A stretch of DNA of 34,114 nt from assembly GCA_015654615.1 (NCBI GenBank), contig JAATGN010000023.1, positions 1 through 34,114 of the forward strand, in the 5' to 3' direction. Origin of the DNA: Rhodospirillales bacterium (GTDB lineage Bacteria; Pseudomonadota; Alphaproteobacteria; Rhodospirillales; Magnetospirillaceae). This document shows positions 23,321 to 33,420 of this stretch, in pieces. How positions within the stretch are numbered: the first letter of the stretch is position 1; every line of letters starts with the position of its first letter. The position numbers and the translations under genes are program-made. Under the pieces are notes generated by a model that did no database searches, had not been told where the DNA came from, and saw only the letters and a list, made by a program, of their open reading frames with translations.

Positions 23321-24574
23321 ATGGCGCATAAAGGGCGAATCGCCGGCCTCCTCCTCCTCGCCGTGGCGGCCGCTGCCGCGGCCGGGACGGCGCTGGTGTG
23401 GAAACCCGCCATCGCGCCGGTCGCGCCGCCGGCGCCGGGAATTTTCACCCCCGATGCCGTGGCGCAAGGCGCCGTCCTCGCCGCGGTCGGCGATTGCGCG
23501 GTCTGCCACACCGCCGCCCATGGCCGGCCCTTGGCCGGCGGCCGGCCGCTGCCGACGCCCTTCGGGACGATCTATGCGACCAACATCACGCCGGACGGCG
23601 AAACGGGCATCGGCCTATGGTCGGAGGAGGCCTTTCGCCGCGCCATGCGCGACGGCATCGACCGCAGCGGGCGGCATCTCTATCCCGCCTTTCCCTATCC
23701 GCATTTCACCCGCGCCACCGATCCGGATATCGCGGCGATTTACGCCTTTTTGATGACGCGGCCGGTGGTGCAGGCCAAGACCCCGGCCAATGCGCTGCCG
23801 TTCCCGCTGAACGTGCGGGCGACGATCGCCAGCTGGAACCTGCTGTTCCTTCGTCCCCGGGCCTGGCAGCCCGATCCCCGGCAAAGCGCCGAATGGAACC
23901 GCGGGGCCTATCTGGCCGACGCCGTCGGCCATTGCGGCGCCTGTCACACCTCGCACAATGGATTGGGCGCCGAGCACGACTCCAGAGGATTGGACGGCGG
24001 CGAGGCCGAGGGCTGGGATGCGCCGGCCCTGCAGGCCGCCTCGCCGGCCGGCACGCCCTGGACCGTCGAGGCCCTCGAGGGTTATCTGCGCCACGGCTTC
24101 GCCGCCCGGCACGGCGCGGCGGCCGGTCCGATGGGGCCGGTGACGCAGCAACTGGCCCGGGTGCCGGACCAGGACGTCCGGGCGATCGCCGTCTATGTCG
24201 CCTCGATGATGCCGAAGGCGCCGGCGGCGTCGGTCAAGACGCCCGGCACGGCCGCCGACAATGCCGTCTTCGCCGGGGCGTGCGGCGGCTGCCACGGGCC
24301 GGATGCGCCGATGACGCGGGGCGGGGCGCCGTCGCTGGCCTTGAGTTCGGTGGTCAACGCGCCGTCGCCGCGCGACGCCATCCAGATGATCCTGCACGGC
24401 ATTCCCTGGCGCGAGGGACAGGCCGGACCCTACATGCCGGGCTTCGCCGCCGTGCTGTCGGACCGCCAGGTGGCCGATCTCGTGCAATATCTGCGGGCGC
24501 GTTTCAGCAATGGCCCCGCCTGGACGGATATCGAAAGCCAGGTGCGACGCGCCCGGCGGGACGGAGGCGCCTAG
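23321..24574 (+). CDS. Triheme cytochrome c (alcohol/aldehyde dehydrogenase cytochrome subunit type)
   Basis: N-terminal hydrophobic signal/anchor; three CxxCH motifs (CAVCH, CGACH, CGGCH); 'GGRPLPTPFGTIYATNITPD'. Confidence 0.9.
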   Translation: MAHKGRIAGLLLLAVAAAAAAGTALVWKPAIAPVAPPAPGIFTPDAVAQGAVLAAVGDCAVCHTAAHGRPLAGGRPLPTPFGTIYATNITPDGETGIGLWSEEAFRRAMRDGIDRSGRHLYPAFPYPHFTRATDPDIAAIYAFLMTRPVVQAKTPANALPFPLNVRATIASWNLLFLRPRAWQPDPRQSAEWNRGAYLADAVGHCGACHTSHNGLGAEHDSRGLDGGEAEGWDAPALQAASPAGTPWTVEALEGYLRHGFAARHGAAAGPMGPVTQQLARVPDQDVRAIAVYVASMMPKAPAASVKTPGTAADNAVFAGACGGCHGPDAPMTRGGAPSLALSSVVNAPSPRDAIQMILHGIPWREGQAGPYMPGFAAVLSDRQVADLVQYLRARFSNGPAWTDIESQVRRARRDGGA

Positions 24575-24576
24575 AA

Positions 24577-25047
24577 ATGATCACCCTTACGGTCAACGGC
24601 CGGCAACATGATGTCGAGGCAGCGCCGGACACGCCGCTGCTCTATGTGCTGCGCGACGATCTGCGGCTGAACGGCGCCAAATTCGGCTGCGGGCTCGGGC
24701 AATGCGGGGCCTGCACGGTGATGCTGGACGGCAAGGCGGTGTTTTCCTGCCTGACGCCGATCGCGCTGTTGGCCGGGCGGCAGATCAAGACCATCGAGGG
24801 GCTCGGCACGGAAGCGGCGCCCGGCCTGCTCCAGCGCGCCTTCATCGAGGAGCAGGCGGCGCAATGCGGCTATTGCATCGCCGGCATGGTGATGCGGGCG
24901 CAGGCATTGCTGGAACGCAATCCCTCGCCGTCCGAGGAGCAGATTCGCGACGAAATGACCCCGAACTTGTGTCGCTGCGGCACGCATATGCGCATCCTGC
25001 GGGCCGTCCGCCGCGCCGCGCGGTCGATGGCGCGGGCCGCATCATGA
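24577..25047 (+). CDS. [2Fe-2S] subunit of isoquinoline 1-oxidoreductase/xanthine dehydrogenase-family enzyme
   Basis: CGLGQCGACTVMLDG and CGYC...CRCG cluster ligands; 156 aa. Confidence 0.93.
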   Translation: MITLTVNGRQHDVEAAPDTPLLYVLRDDLRLNGAKFGCGLGQCGACTVMLDGKAVFSCLTPIALLAGRQIKTIEGLGTEAAPGLLQRAFIEEQAAQCGYCIAGMVMRAQALLERNPSPSEEQIRDEMTPNLCRCGTHMRILRAVRRAARSMARAAS

Positions 25048-27299
25048 CGGCGCCGCGGACCTCCCCGGGACTGTCGCGCCGCGCCTTTCTCGCCGGCGGC
25101 GGCGGGCTGGTCGTCTCCTTCTCGCTGGCCGGCCGGCCCATGGCGCAGGAGGAGACCGCCGCGCCGTCGTCGCCGGCCGCCGGGGCGGCGGCGCTGCCCG
25201 GCAGCCTCGCCCAGACGCCGATGCTCGATGCCTGGATCAAGGTGGACGCCGCCGGGCAGGTCTCGGTGTTCACCGGCAAGGCGGAACTGGGCCAGGGATT
25301 GCGCACCGCGGTGATCCAACTGGCCGCCGAGCAATTGAGCCTGCCGCCGGAGCGCATCCGGCTCGTCACCGCCGACACCGGCCTCACGCCGAACGAGGGG
25401 TTCACCGCCGGCAGCCATTCGATGCAGGACAGCGGCACCGCCATCTTCAACGCGGCCGGCCAGGTGCGCGCGCTGCTGGTGGAGGCGGCCGCCCGGCAAT
25501 TCGGTCTGCCGCCCGAGCAACTGACGGCCGAGGGCGGCGCGGTGTTCGCCCCGGACGGGCGCAGCCTCGGCTATGGGCCGCTGGCCGCCGGATCGTCGCT
25601 GCATGTCGCCGCCCGGCCGGCCACCGGGCTGGGGGACCCGAAGAGCTATCGGGTCATCGGGACCTCGCTGCCGCGCGTCGATATCCCGGCCAAGGTGACC
25701 GGCGGCGTCGCCTATATCCAGGACATGCGCCTGCCCGGCATGCTGCACGCCCGCGTGGTCCGCCAACCCAGCCCCGGCGCGATATTGACGACGGTGGACG
25801 CCGCCGCCGTCGAACGGCTGCCCGGCGTCGTCAAGGTGGTGCGCGACGGCGACTATCTGGCGGTGGTGGCCGAACGGGAATGGCAGGCGGTCCGCGCCTG
25901 GCGCGCCCTGTCGGCGGCGGCCGAATGGAGCGAGAGCGCCGAATTGCCGGAACAGGCCTCGGTGCATGACACCCTGCGGGCCCTGCCGGCCCGCGACATC
26001 GAGGTGCTGACCTGGACGGCCCCGGCCGGCCGGCCGGTCAAGCGGCTGCGGGCGCGTTTCACCAAGCCCTACCTCATGCATGGCGCGATCGGTCCGTCCT
26101 GCGCGCTGGCGCAATTCGCAGACGACGGCGTGACGGTGTGGACGCACACCCAGGGCGTCTATCCGCAGCGCGGCGCGCTCGCCGAACTGCTGCGGTTGCC
26201 GCCGGAAAAGGTGCGCTGCATCCATGTCGCCGGGTCCGGCTGCTACGGCCATAACGGCGCCGACGACGTGGCCGCCGACGCGGCGCTGATCGCCCGCGCC
26301 CTGCCGGGGCGCCCGATCCGGGTGCAATGGATGCGCGAACAGGAAAACACCGCCGAACCCTTCGGCCCGGCGATGATCGCCGAGGCCCGGGCGGCCTTGG
26401 ATGCCGACGGCAACATCGTCGCCTGGGACTACGAGGTGTGGAGCAACACGCACAATATGCGGCCGGTCAAGGGCGGGATGTTCCTGCAAAACGCCGCCCT
26501 GCCCGAGCCGCTGCCGGTGCCGCCGCCGGCCCCGATTCCGATGCCGGAGGGCGGCGGCGACCGCAACAGCAATCCGCTCTACGCCTTTCCGAACGCGCAT
26601 GTCGTCTATCACTTCCTGCCCGGCATGCCGCTCCGCGTCTCGGCCATGCGCTCCTTGGGCGCCTATCACAACATCTTCGCCATCGAAAGCTTCATGGACG
26701 AACTGGCCGAGGCGGCCGGGGCCGATCCGGTGGAATTCCGTCTACGCCATATGAAGGATACGCGGGCCCGCGCGGTGATCCAGGCGGCGGCCGACCATTT
26801 CGGCTGGTCGAAGGGAGCGTCTTCGCAGCCGGGGCAGGGCCGCGGCTTCGCCTTCGCGCGCTACAAGAACCTGGGCGCCTATTGCGCCGTGGCGCTCGAT
26901 CTGACCGTCGAGCATGAAACCGGCCGCGTGCAGATCGGTCGGGTGGTGGCGGCGGTGGACAGCGGGCAGCCGATCAATCCCGACGGCATCCGCAACCAGA
27001 TCGAAGGGGCCATCGTCCAGTCTTCCAGCTGGACGCTTTTCGAGCAGGTGACCTTCGACCGCCGCCACATCACCAGCGCCGACTGGAGCGGCTATCCCAT
27101 CCTGCGGTTTCCCGCCGTGCCGGCCAGCGTCGAGGTCCATATCATGGAGCGTCCCGGCCTGCCCTTCCTCGGCACCGGGGAGGCCGGGCAGGGTCCGACC
27201 GCGGCGGCCATCGCCAACGCCCTGCGGCAGGCCGCCGGCGTCCGGCTGCGCGACCTGCCGCTGTCGCAGTCCCGGGTGAAGGCGGCGATCGGCGTATAG
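25044..27299 (+). CDS. Molybdopterin-binding subunit of isoquinoline 1-oxidoreductase/aldehyde dehydrogenase type, Tat-exported
   Basis: Twin-arginine signal SRRAFLAGGGGLVVSFSLAG; GKAELGQGLRTAVIQLAAEQL; VTGGVAYIQDMRLPGMLHARVVR; overlaps the upstream gene by ATGA. Confidence 0.92.
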   Translation: MTAPRTSPGLSRRAFLAGGGGLVVSFSLAGRPMAQEETAAPSSPAAGAAALPGSLAQTPMLDAWIKVDAAGQVSVFTGKAELGQGLRTAVIQLAAEQLSLPPERIRLVTADTGLTPNEGFTAGSHSMQDSGTAIFNAAGQVRALLVEAAARQFGLPPEQLTAEGGAVFAPDGRSLGYGPLAAGSSLHVAARPATGLGDPKSYRVIGTSLPRVDIPAKVTGGVAYIQDMRLPGMLHARVVRQPSPGAILTTVDAAAVERLPGVVKVVRDGDYLAVVAEREWQAVRAWRALSAAAEWSESAELPEQASVHDTLRALPARDIEVLTWTAPAGRPVKRLRARFTKPYLMHGAIGPSCALAQFADDGVTVWTHTQGVYPQRGALAELLRLPPEKVRCIHVAGSGCYGHNGADDVAADAALIARALPGRPIRVQWMREQENTAEPFGPAMIAEARAALDADGNIVAWDYEVWSNTHNMRPVKGGMFLQNAALPEPLPVPPPAPIPMPEGGGDRNSNPLYAFPNAHVVYHFLPGMPLRVSAMRSLGAYHNIFAIESFMDELAEAAGADPVEFRLRHMKDTRARAVIQAAADHFGWSKGASSQPGQGRGFAFARYKNLGAYCAVALDLTVEHETGRVQIGRVVAAVDSGQPINPDGIRNQIEGAIVQSSSWTLFEQVTFDRRHITSADWSGYPILRFPAVPASVEVHIMERPGLPFLGTGEAGQGPTAAAIANALRQAAGVRLRDLPLSQSRVKAAIGV

Positions 27300-27313
27300 C
27301 GGAAAAACCCTCA

Positions 27314-27436
27314 GTGGCACCGGCCTCCGTGCCGGTGTCCGCCGCCCTGCGGCGGAAAATTTCCTTCAAGATCGGTCCATTGGTCGCTCTGGCGCGGCCG
27401 GCTTCGCCGGCACACCGGCAGGGACGCCGGTGCCAC
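27314..27436. repeat. Multi-hairpin inverted-repeat element in a convergent intergenic region
   Basis: 24-bp arms GTGGCACCGGCCTCCGTGCCGGTG (27314-27337) and reverse complement of CACCGGCAGGGACGCCGGTGCCAC (27413-27436), 22/24 identical; inner hairpins TCCGCCGC-cct-GCGGCGGA and GCCGGC-ttc-GCCGGC. Confidence 0.85.
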
Positions 27437-27510
27437 TCTGAAATTATTTCACAGGCTCGGACGCCCGCGCTCCCGATCTCTCCCCGGGCCCCCTGTGTCG
27501 GATTTTACCC

Positions 27511-28347
27511 CTATCGCGTCGTCTGGCCGTTCTGCCACCAATCGTCGGGTCCCGTCACCTTTTGGAAGCCGTTCATGACGATCTGCGTTTCGCTTGGAAC
27601 GCATAGGATATTGATCGAGACCGTGCTGCCGAATATGTCGTTTTTATTACGAAGATAATTCTCCGGATTGAACAGGCGGGGAAAATGCCACCACATGGCG
27701 TATCCCAGATCCTCTATGAGGCGGATGAGCCCGTTCGATTTTTCCTTTCTGTCATTCTCGACGTATAGAATCGGCCTGTGCCGGCCGATAAGCTGGCGGG
27801 CTCCTTCCAGAACCTCGGACTCCATTCCCTCGACGTCGACCTTGAGCAGGCGGAGGGACGGCAAATTCAAGGAATCGAGGGGCGTCACGGCGACCTCCTC
27901 GCCCATCCGCACGTCGTTCAGGGATATGCCGCCGAAGTTGCCTTCGGCCGCATAGTCGAGAGGCGGGACCTTGAGCGTGCCGGCACGGCGGCCGGCGGCA
28001 GCGTGATGGGTGCGGACGTTGAAAAGCTCGTTCATCGCCACGTTGGCGCAAAGCAGCTGGAAGATGACCCGTTGCGGTTCGAAGGCGAGCACGGCTCCGC
28101 CGGGGCCGACCAATCTGGCGAGATGAACGGTATGGGCGCCGATATTGGCGCCCACCTCGACGACGACGTCGTTCGGCTTGACGATTTGTTCGAAGATTTG
28201 CGCTTCCAGTTCGCTGAACTCGCCATAAAGGTCCAGCGACCGTCCGACGTAGAGGTCGCGCTTCAGGAAGAGCATTCTTCCGTGACGGCATTCCTTGATC
28301 GCGGTCACGGGCTGCTGCGCTGTCATCCGATGATCCATGCTGGTCAT
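27511..28347 (-). CDS. FkbM family methyltransferase
   Basis: SAM-binding 'DVVVEVGANIGAHTVHLARLVGPGGAVLAFEPQ', 'LRLLKVDVEGMESEVLEGA', 'PILYVEND'. Confidence 0.88.
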   Translation of the reverse strand: MTSMDHRMTAQQPVTAIKECRHGRMLFLKRDLYVGRSLDLYGEFSELEAQIFEQIVKPNDVVVEVGANIGAHTVHLARLVGPGGAVLAFEPQRVIFQLLCANVAMNELFNVRTHHAAAGRRAGTLKVPPLDYAAEGNFGGISLNDVRMGEEVAVTPLDSLNLPSLRLLKVDVEGMESEVLEGARQLIGRHRPILYVENDRKEKSNGLIRLIEDLGYAMWWHFPRLFNPENYLRNKNDIFGSTVSINILCVPSETQIVMNGFQKVTGPDDWWQNGQTTR

Positions 28348-28380
28348 GAGATAGTCCGGTGCCGGGTCACTCTACCGCCA

Positions 28381-30505
28381 TCAACCGGCGGCCGGCCTTT
28401 TTTTTCGGGGGGACAGGCCGGGCCGGCGCGATTGCGTGGTGTGCTGGGTGTAGAATTTCTGGGTGCCGTGCTTGCGCCCGGCCCGCACGCCTTCACCGCC
28501 CGCGAGGCCGGTTCCGGCCGGTTGCCAGTTGGGGATCAGGTGATGTTTGCCGGGTCCGATCAGATCGGCGCGGCCCATCCGCTTCAGGGCCTCGCGCAGG
28601 ATCGGCCAGTTCTCGGCGTCGTGATAGCGCAGGAAGGCCTTGTGCAGCCGGCGCTGGGTCAGCCCCTTGGCCGAAAACACCTCTTCCGAGCCGCTGCGCC
28701 GCACCGGCCGCAAGGGATTGCGTCCGCTGTGATACATGGCGGCCGACAGCGACATCGGCGAGGGCAGGAAGGTCTGCACCTGGTCGGCCCGATAGCCGTT
28801 CTTCTTCAGCCACAAGGCCAGGTTCATCATGTCTTCGTCGGTGGTGCCGGGGTGGGCGGCGATGAAATAGGGGATGAGGTAGAGTTCCTTGCCCGCCTCA
28901 CGGGCAAATTTGTCGAACATCGTCTTGAAGGCGTCATAGGTGCCGATGCCCGGCTTCATCATTTTCGACAGCGGTCCGGCCTCGGTGTGTTCGGGGGCGA
29001 TCTTCAGGTACCCGCCGACATGATGGGTGGCCAATTCCTTGACATAGGCCGGATTGCGCACCGCCAGGTCGTAGCGCAGGCCCGAGGCGATATGCACCTT
29101 CTTGATGCCGGGCAGGGCGCGGGCCTTGCGATAGAGCTCGATCAGCGGCGTATGGTCGGTGTTCAGATTCTTGCAGACGTCGGGATAGACGCAGGACGGC
29201 CGGCGGCAGAGGCTTTCCGTCTTCGGGTCCTTGCAGGCCAGGCGATACATATTGGCGGTGGGGCCGCCCAGATCGGAGACGATGCCGGTAAAGCCCCTGG
29301 TCTTGTCGCGGATGGTCTCCAGTTCCCTGAGGATCGAGCCTTCCGAGCGGTTCTGGATGATCCGTCCCTCGTGCTCGGTGATCGAACAGAAGGAACAGCC
29401 GCCGAAACAGCCGCGCATGATGTTGACCGAGAAGCGGATCATCTCCCAGGCGGCGATCTTCGCCTCGCCATAGGCCGGATGCGGCGCCCGGGCATAGGGC
29501 AGGTCGTAGACGCCGTCCATTTCCGGGGTGGTCAGCGGAATCGGCGGCGGATTGAGCCACAGTTCCTTGTTGCCGTGCCGCTGCACCAGGGGCCTGGCGT
29601 TGCCGGGATTGCTTTCCTGATGCAGCAGCCTGGAGGCGTGGGCATAGAGGACCCGGTCGTCCTTGACCTGTTCGAAGGAGGGCAGCCGAACCGCTGTTTT
29701 TTCCTTATGGAAAAGAGAGCCTTTGGCCGTGGCTCCCACTGAGGGATTTCTCCCTGATGCTTTCCCAACTGATGGCCGTTTCGTTGGGCTCGTCGGCGAG
29801 GTGGTCGCTGGCCAGCACGGTCCAATCCGCCGGGATGGCGTCGCGCAGGAAGGCGGTGCCGCGGATGTCATCGAGTTGCGCGATGGCTTCGCCTTTGGCC
29901 AGGCGGTGAGCGATGTCGACGATGGCCCGCTCGCCGTTGCCGAAGACCAGCAGATCGGCCCGGCTGTCGATCAGGACCGAACGGCGCACCTTGTCGGACC
30001 AGTAATCGTAATGGGCGATGCGGCGCAGCGAGGCCTCGATGCCGCCGATGACGACGGGCGTGTCGCGAAAGGCTTCGCGGCAGCGCTGGGAATAGACGAT
30101 GACGGCGCGGTCGGGGCGCTTTCCACCCTCGTCGTTCGGCGTATAGCTGTCGTTGTGGCGCAGCCGGCGATCCGAGGTATAGCGGTTGACCATCGAATCC
30201 ATATTGCCGGCGGTGACGCCGAAAAACAGATTGGGTTTGCCGAGCGCGGCAAAGGCTTGCGGATTGCTCCAATCCGGCTGGGCGATGATGCCGACGCGGA
30301 AGCCTTGCGCCTCCAGCACGCGGCCGATCACCGCCATGCCGAAGCTGGGATGGTCGACATAGGCGTCGCCGGTGACCACGATGATGTCGCAGCTGTCCCA
30401 GCCAAGTTCGTCCATCTCGGCCCGCGACATGGGCAGCATGGGGGCCGGGCCGAGACGATGCGCCCAGAAGCGGCGATAGCTGAAGATGGGCTTGGCGCTC
30501 TGCAT
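28381..30505 (-). pseudogene. ygiQ: YgiQ-family radical SAM protein, split into two frames (N-terminal ORF 29705..30505, C-terminal radical SAM ORF 28381..29871)
   Basis: N part: [57 protein letters not shown] part: [34 protein letters not shown] with CxxxCxxC. C frame is +1 relative to the N frame. Could be decay, sequence error or recoding. Confidence 0.85.
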
Positions 30506-30628
30506 GGCGCTGCTCGGTCCGTCCCTTATGATCCGCGAATGCGCCGGATCATAGGCGAAAAAGCCGGCGGATTGGAAGCGTTGCAGGGCTGAGCGGCCGT
30601 ATTCCCCCGCGATTCTCGGGACGAAGCC

Positions 30629-32617
30629 TCAGCGAAGCGGCGTCCAGCGCAATCTGAGCGCGTTGCCGATGACGCTGACCGAACTCAGCGCCATGGCGGC
30701 GGCGGCGATGATCGGGCTCAGCGTCCAGCCGAACAGCGGATAGAAAACGCCGGCCGCGACGGGGATGCCGAGGGCGTTGTAGACGAAGGCCAGAAACAGA
30801 TTCTGCCGGATGTTGCCCATCGTCGCCCGGCTGAGCGCCCGGGCCCGGGCGATTCCCGCCAGATCGCCCTTCACCAGGGTGAGGCCGGCGCTTTGGATGG
30901 CCACCTCGGTTCCGGTCCCCATGGCCACGCCGACATCGGCTTCGGCCAGGGCCGGCGCATCGTTGACGCCGTCGCCGGCCATGGCGACGATCCGGCCCTC
31001 GGCCTTGAGCTGTTTGACGATCTGGTGTTTGTCCTCGGGCAAGACCTCGGCACGGACCTCGGAAATCCCCAGCTTTCGCGCCACCGCCTCGGCGGTCGTC
31101 CGATTGTCGCCGGTCAGCATGACGAGGCGAATCCCGTCGGCCCGGAGACGGGCCAGGGCATCGGCGGTCGAAGCCTTCACCGGGTCGGCCACGGCCACGG
31201 CGCCGGCCGCTTTGCCGTCGACGGCGACGAACAGAACGGTCGCCCCGTCTTGCCGAAGCGCCTCGGCCTCGGCTTCGATCTGTTCCAGGCCGACCTGTTC
31301 GTCGTCCATCAGCGCGCGGTTGCCAAGGGCCACATGCCGGCCGTCGACGGTCCCGACGACGCCTTTGCCGGTTACCGAATCGAAGCTCTCGGCGTCTTTG
31401 ACCGAAAGGTTCCGCGTCCGCGCCGCCGCCACGATCGCCGCCGCCAGGGGATGCTCGCTGGAACGCTCCAGGCTGGCCGCCAGGACCAGCAGCGGCGCCT
31501 CCTCGAAGCCGGGGCCGACCAGCAGTCTGGTCACTTGCGGTTTTCCCTCGGTCAGAGTCCCGGTTTTGTCGATGACGACGGTGTCGACCTTTTCCAGCCG
31601 TTCCAGCGCTTCGGCCGATTTGATCAGGATGCCGGCCTGGGCGCCGCGGCCGACGCCCACCATGATCGACATCGGCGTCGCCAGGCCAAGGGCGCAGGGG
31701 CAGGCGATAATCAGCACGGAAACGGCGGAGATCAGGCCGTAGACGAAGGCCGGGGCGGGCCCCCAGATCATCCAGGCGATGAAGGAAAGCAGGGCGATCC
31801 CGATCACCGCCGGAACGAAATAGCCGGCAAACACATCGGCGATCCGCTGGATCGGGGCGCGCGATCGCTGCGCTTCGCCGACCATGCCGACGATGCGGGC
31901 CAGCACCGTATCGGCCCCGACCTTGTCGGCCCGCATCACCAGGCCGCCGGTCTGGTTGATCGTTCCGCCGATGAGTTTTTCGCCGGGTCCCTTGACGGCC
32001 GGCATGGACTCGCCGGTGACCAGCGACTCATCGACGCTGCTCTGTCCTTCGAGAACCTCGCCGTCCACCGGCACCGCGTCGCCCGGACGCACGCGAAGGC
32101 GATCCCCCGCCGCGACACGTTCGAGCGGAACCTCCTCGTCTTGTCCGTCCTCGGCCAGCCGCAAAGCCGTCTTCGGAGCCAGCTTCAACAATGCGCGGAT
32201 GGCGCCGCCGGTCCGCTCGCGGGCTTGCAGTTCCAGCATCTGCCCGAGCAGCACCAGGACCGTGATGGCCGCCGCCGCCTCGTAATAGACCGCGACCATG
32301 CCGTGCGGATCGCGGAATTCCGGCGGAAAGACACCAGGCAGGACGGTCGCCGCGAGGCTGAACAGATAGGCGACGCCGACGCCCAGGCCGACCAGGGAAA
32401 ACATGTTCAGCGAGCCCGTCGCGAAGGAGCGCCAGCAGCGTTCGAGCAAAGGCCATCCGGCCCACAGCACCACCGGCGTGGCCAGGAAAAACTGGGTCCA
32501 CAGGGCGATCGGGGGCGGGATCAGGTCCGCCAGACGAAGGCTGGGGACGTGCCCGGCCATGGCCAGGACGACCAGCGGCACGGTCAAGGCGCCGCCGATC
32601 CAGAAGCGGCGAGTCAT
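30629..32617 (-). CDS. Copper/heavy-metal translocating P1B-type ATPase (lacks an N-terminal metal-binding domain in this ORF)
   Basis: CPC motif ([15 protein letters not shown]), [48 protein letters not shown]. Confidence 0.93.
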   Translation of the reverse strand: MTRRFWIGGALTVPLVVLAMAGHVPSLRLADLIPPPIALWTQFFLATPVVLWAGWPLLERCWRSFATGSLNMFSLVGLGVGVAYLFSLAATVLPGVFPPEFRDPHGMVAVYYEAAAAITVLVLLGQMLELQARERTGGAIRALLKLAPKTALRLAEDGQDEEVPLERVAAGDRLRVRPGDAVPVDGEVLEGQSSVDESLVTGESMPAVKGPGEKLIGGTINQTGGLVMRADKVGADTVLARIVGMVGEAQRSRAPIQRIADVFAGYFVPAVIGIALLSFIAWMIWGPAPAFVYGLISAVSVLIIACPCALGLATPMSIMVGVGRGAQAGILIKSAEALERLEKVDTVVIDKTGTLTEGKPQVTRLLVGPGFEEAPLLVLAASLERSSEHPLAAAIVAAARTRNLSVKDAESFDSVTGKGVVGTVDGRHVALGNRALMDDEQVGLEQIEAEAEALRQDGATVLFVAVDGKAAGAVAVADPVKASTADALARLRADGIRLVMLTGDNRTTAEAVARKLGISEVRAEVLPEDKHQIVKQLKAEGRIVAMAGDGVNDAPALAEADVGVAMGTGTEVAIQSAGLTLVKGDLAGIARARALSRATMGNIRQNLFLAFVYNALGIPVAAGVFYPLFGWTLSPIIAAAAMALSSVSVIGNALRLRWTPLR

Positions 32618-32626
32618 GTTGCGCAG

Positions 32627-32953
32627 TTAGAGGTTGGGCCCCTGGTCGGCGGACGCCGTCACCGGTTCCAGCGCCATCCCGCAGATCGGGCAGTCTCCGG
32701 GACCGTCCTGGCGGATCTCGGGGTGCATCGGGCAGGTGTAGGGCCGGCCGCCGGGAAGCGCTTCAGGCGCGACACCGTGAGCGGCCGCCTCGACCGCGGG
32801 GCTCGCATATTTGCCCGGTTCGGCCAGGAACTTCGCCCGGCACCCGGCCGAGCAGAAATAATAGGTTCGGCCGTCGTGATCGGCCTGCGGCGTCGCTTTT
32901 CCGGGGTCGACGGTCATGCCGCAGACCGGATCCTTGATCGTCGGCGCGGTCAA
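32627..32953 (-). CDS. YHS domain plus heavy-metal-binding domain protein (separated N-terminal module of the downstream ATPase)
   Basis: KDPVCGMTVDPGKATPQADHDGRTYYFCSAGCRAKFLAEPGKY (YHS) and YTCPMHPEIRQDGPGDCPICGMALEP (HMBD); same frame as the ATPase, separated by TAA-CTG-CGC-AAC-ATG. Confidence 0.88.
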   Translation of the reverse strand: MTAPTIKDPVCGMTVDPGKATPQADHDGRTYYFCSAGCRAKFLAEPGKYASPAVEAAAHGVAPEALPGGRPYTCPMHPEIRQDGPGDCPICGMALEPVTASADQGPNL

Positions 32954-33397
32954 CGGCCGTTCCCCCGATGATCCGGCCGATTCCGAGAGAGTCGTTCCAT
33001 GTCGTTCTCCAATTTCCGGATGGGTCGAGCTTGCGGATAAATACCGCCCTTACCCTCCCGCCGCCGCGGGCCCTGACGAGGCGAGAGGCGGGCCCGTCAA
33101 ATTCAACCGCCATGATGTCACGGGGTCGACACTGCTTCGTGTAACGGCCGGAAACGAATTGTGAAGAAATGTGGCGGCCCTTCGCGGCACCACCCGGTTC
33201 CGCCGTGACGGCATCGGACACGGGGAATGACTTGCCGATTGAAGTCCTCATCGATCCAAGGGCCGTCGTTGTCAACGGCTTTCCAAGTCAAAGCGAAGAT
33301 AGGCGGCGCCATGGCGCGAAGATAGGTTCGGGAACTACTCAGCAGCGTCTTGCGTGCGGGGCGCCCCCCGAAGCCGGCGACCGTCGGTCATTGCAGC

Positions 33398-33420
33398 GCG
33401 GGACGGCCGCTCCGTCCCGC
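33398..33420. other. Perfect 9-bp stem, 5-nt loop hairpin in divergent intergenic region
   Basis: GCGGGACGG-ccgct-CCGTCCCGC; no T-run on either side. Confidence 0.6.

Noticed and set aside
24870-26669. - strand ORF of 599 aa opposite the molybdopterin subunit
   Set aside because: Antisense shadow of a clearly coding gene
30893-32971. + strand ORF of 692 aa opposite the P1B ATPase
   Set aside because: Antisense shadow; no domain; sense strand has all P-type ATPase motifs
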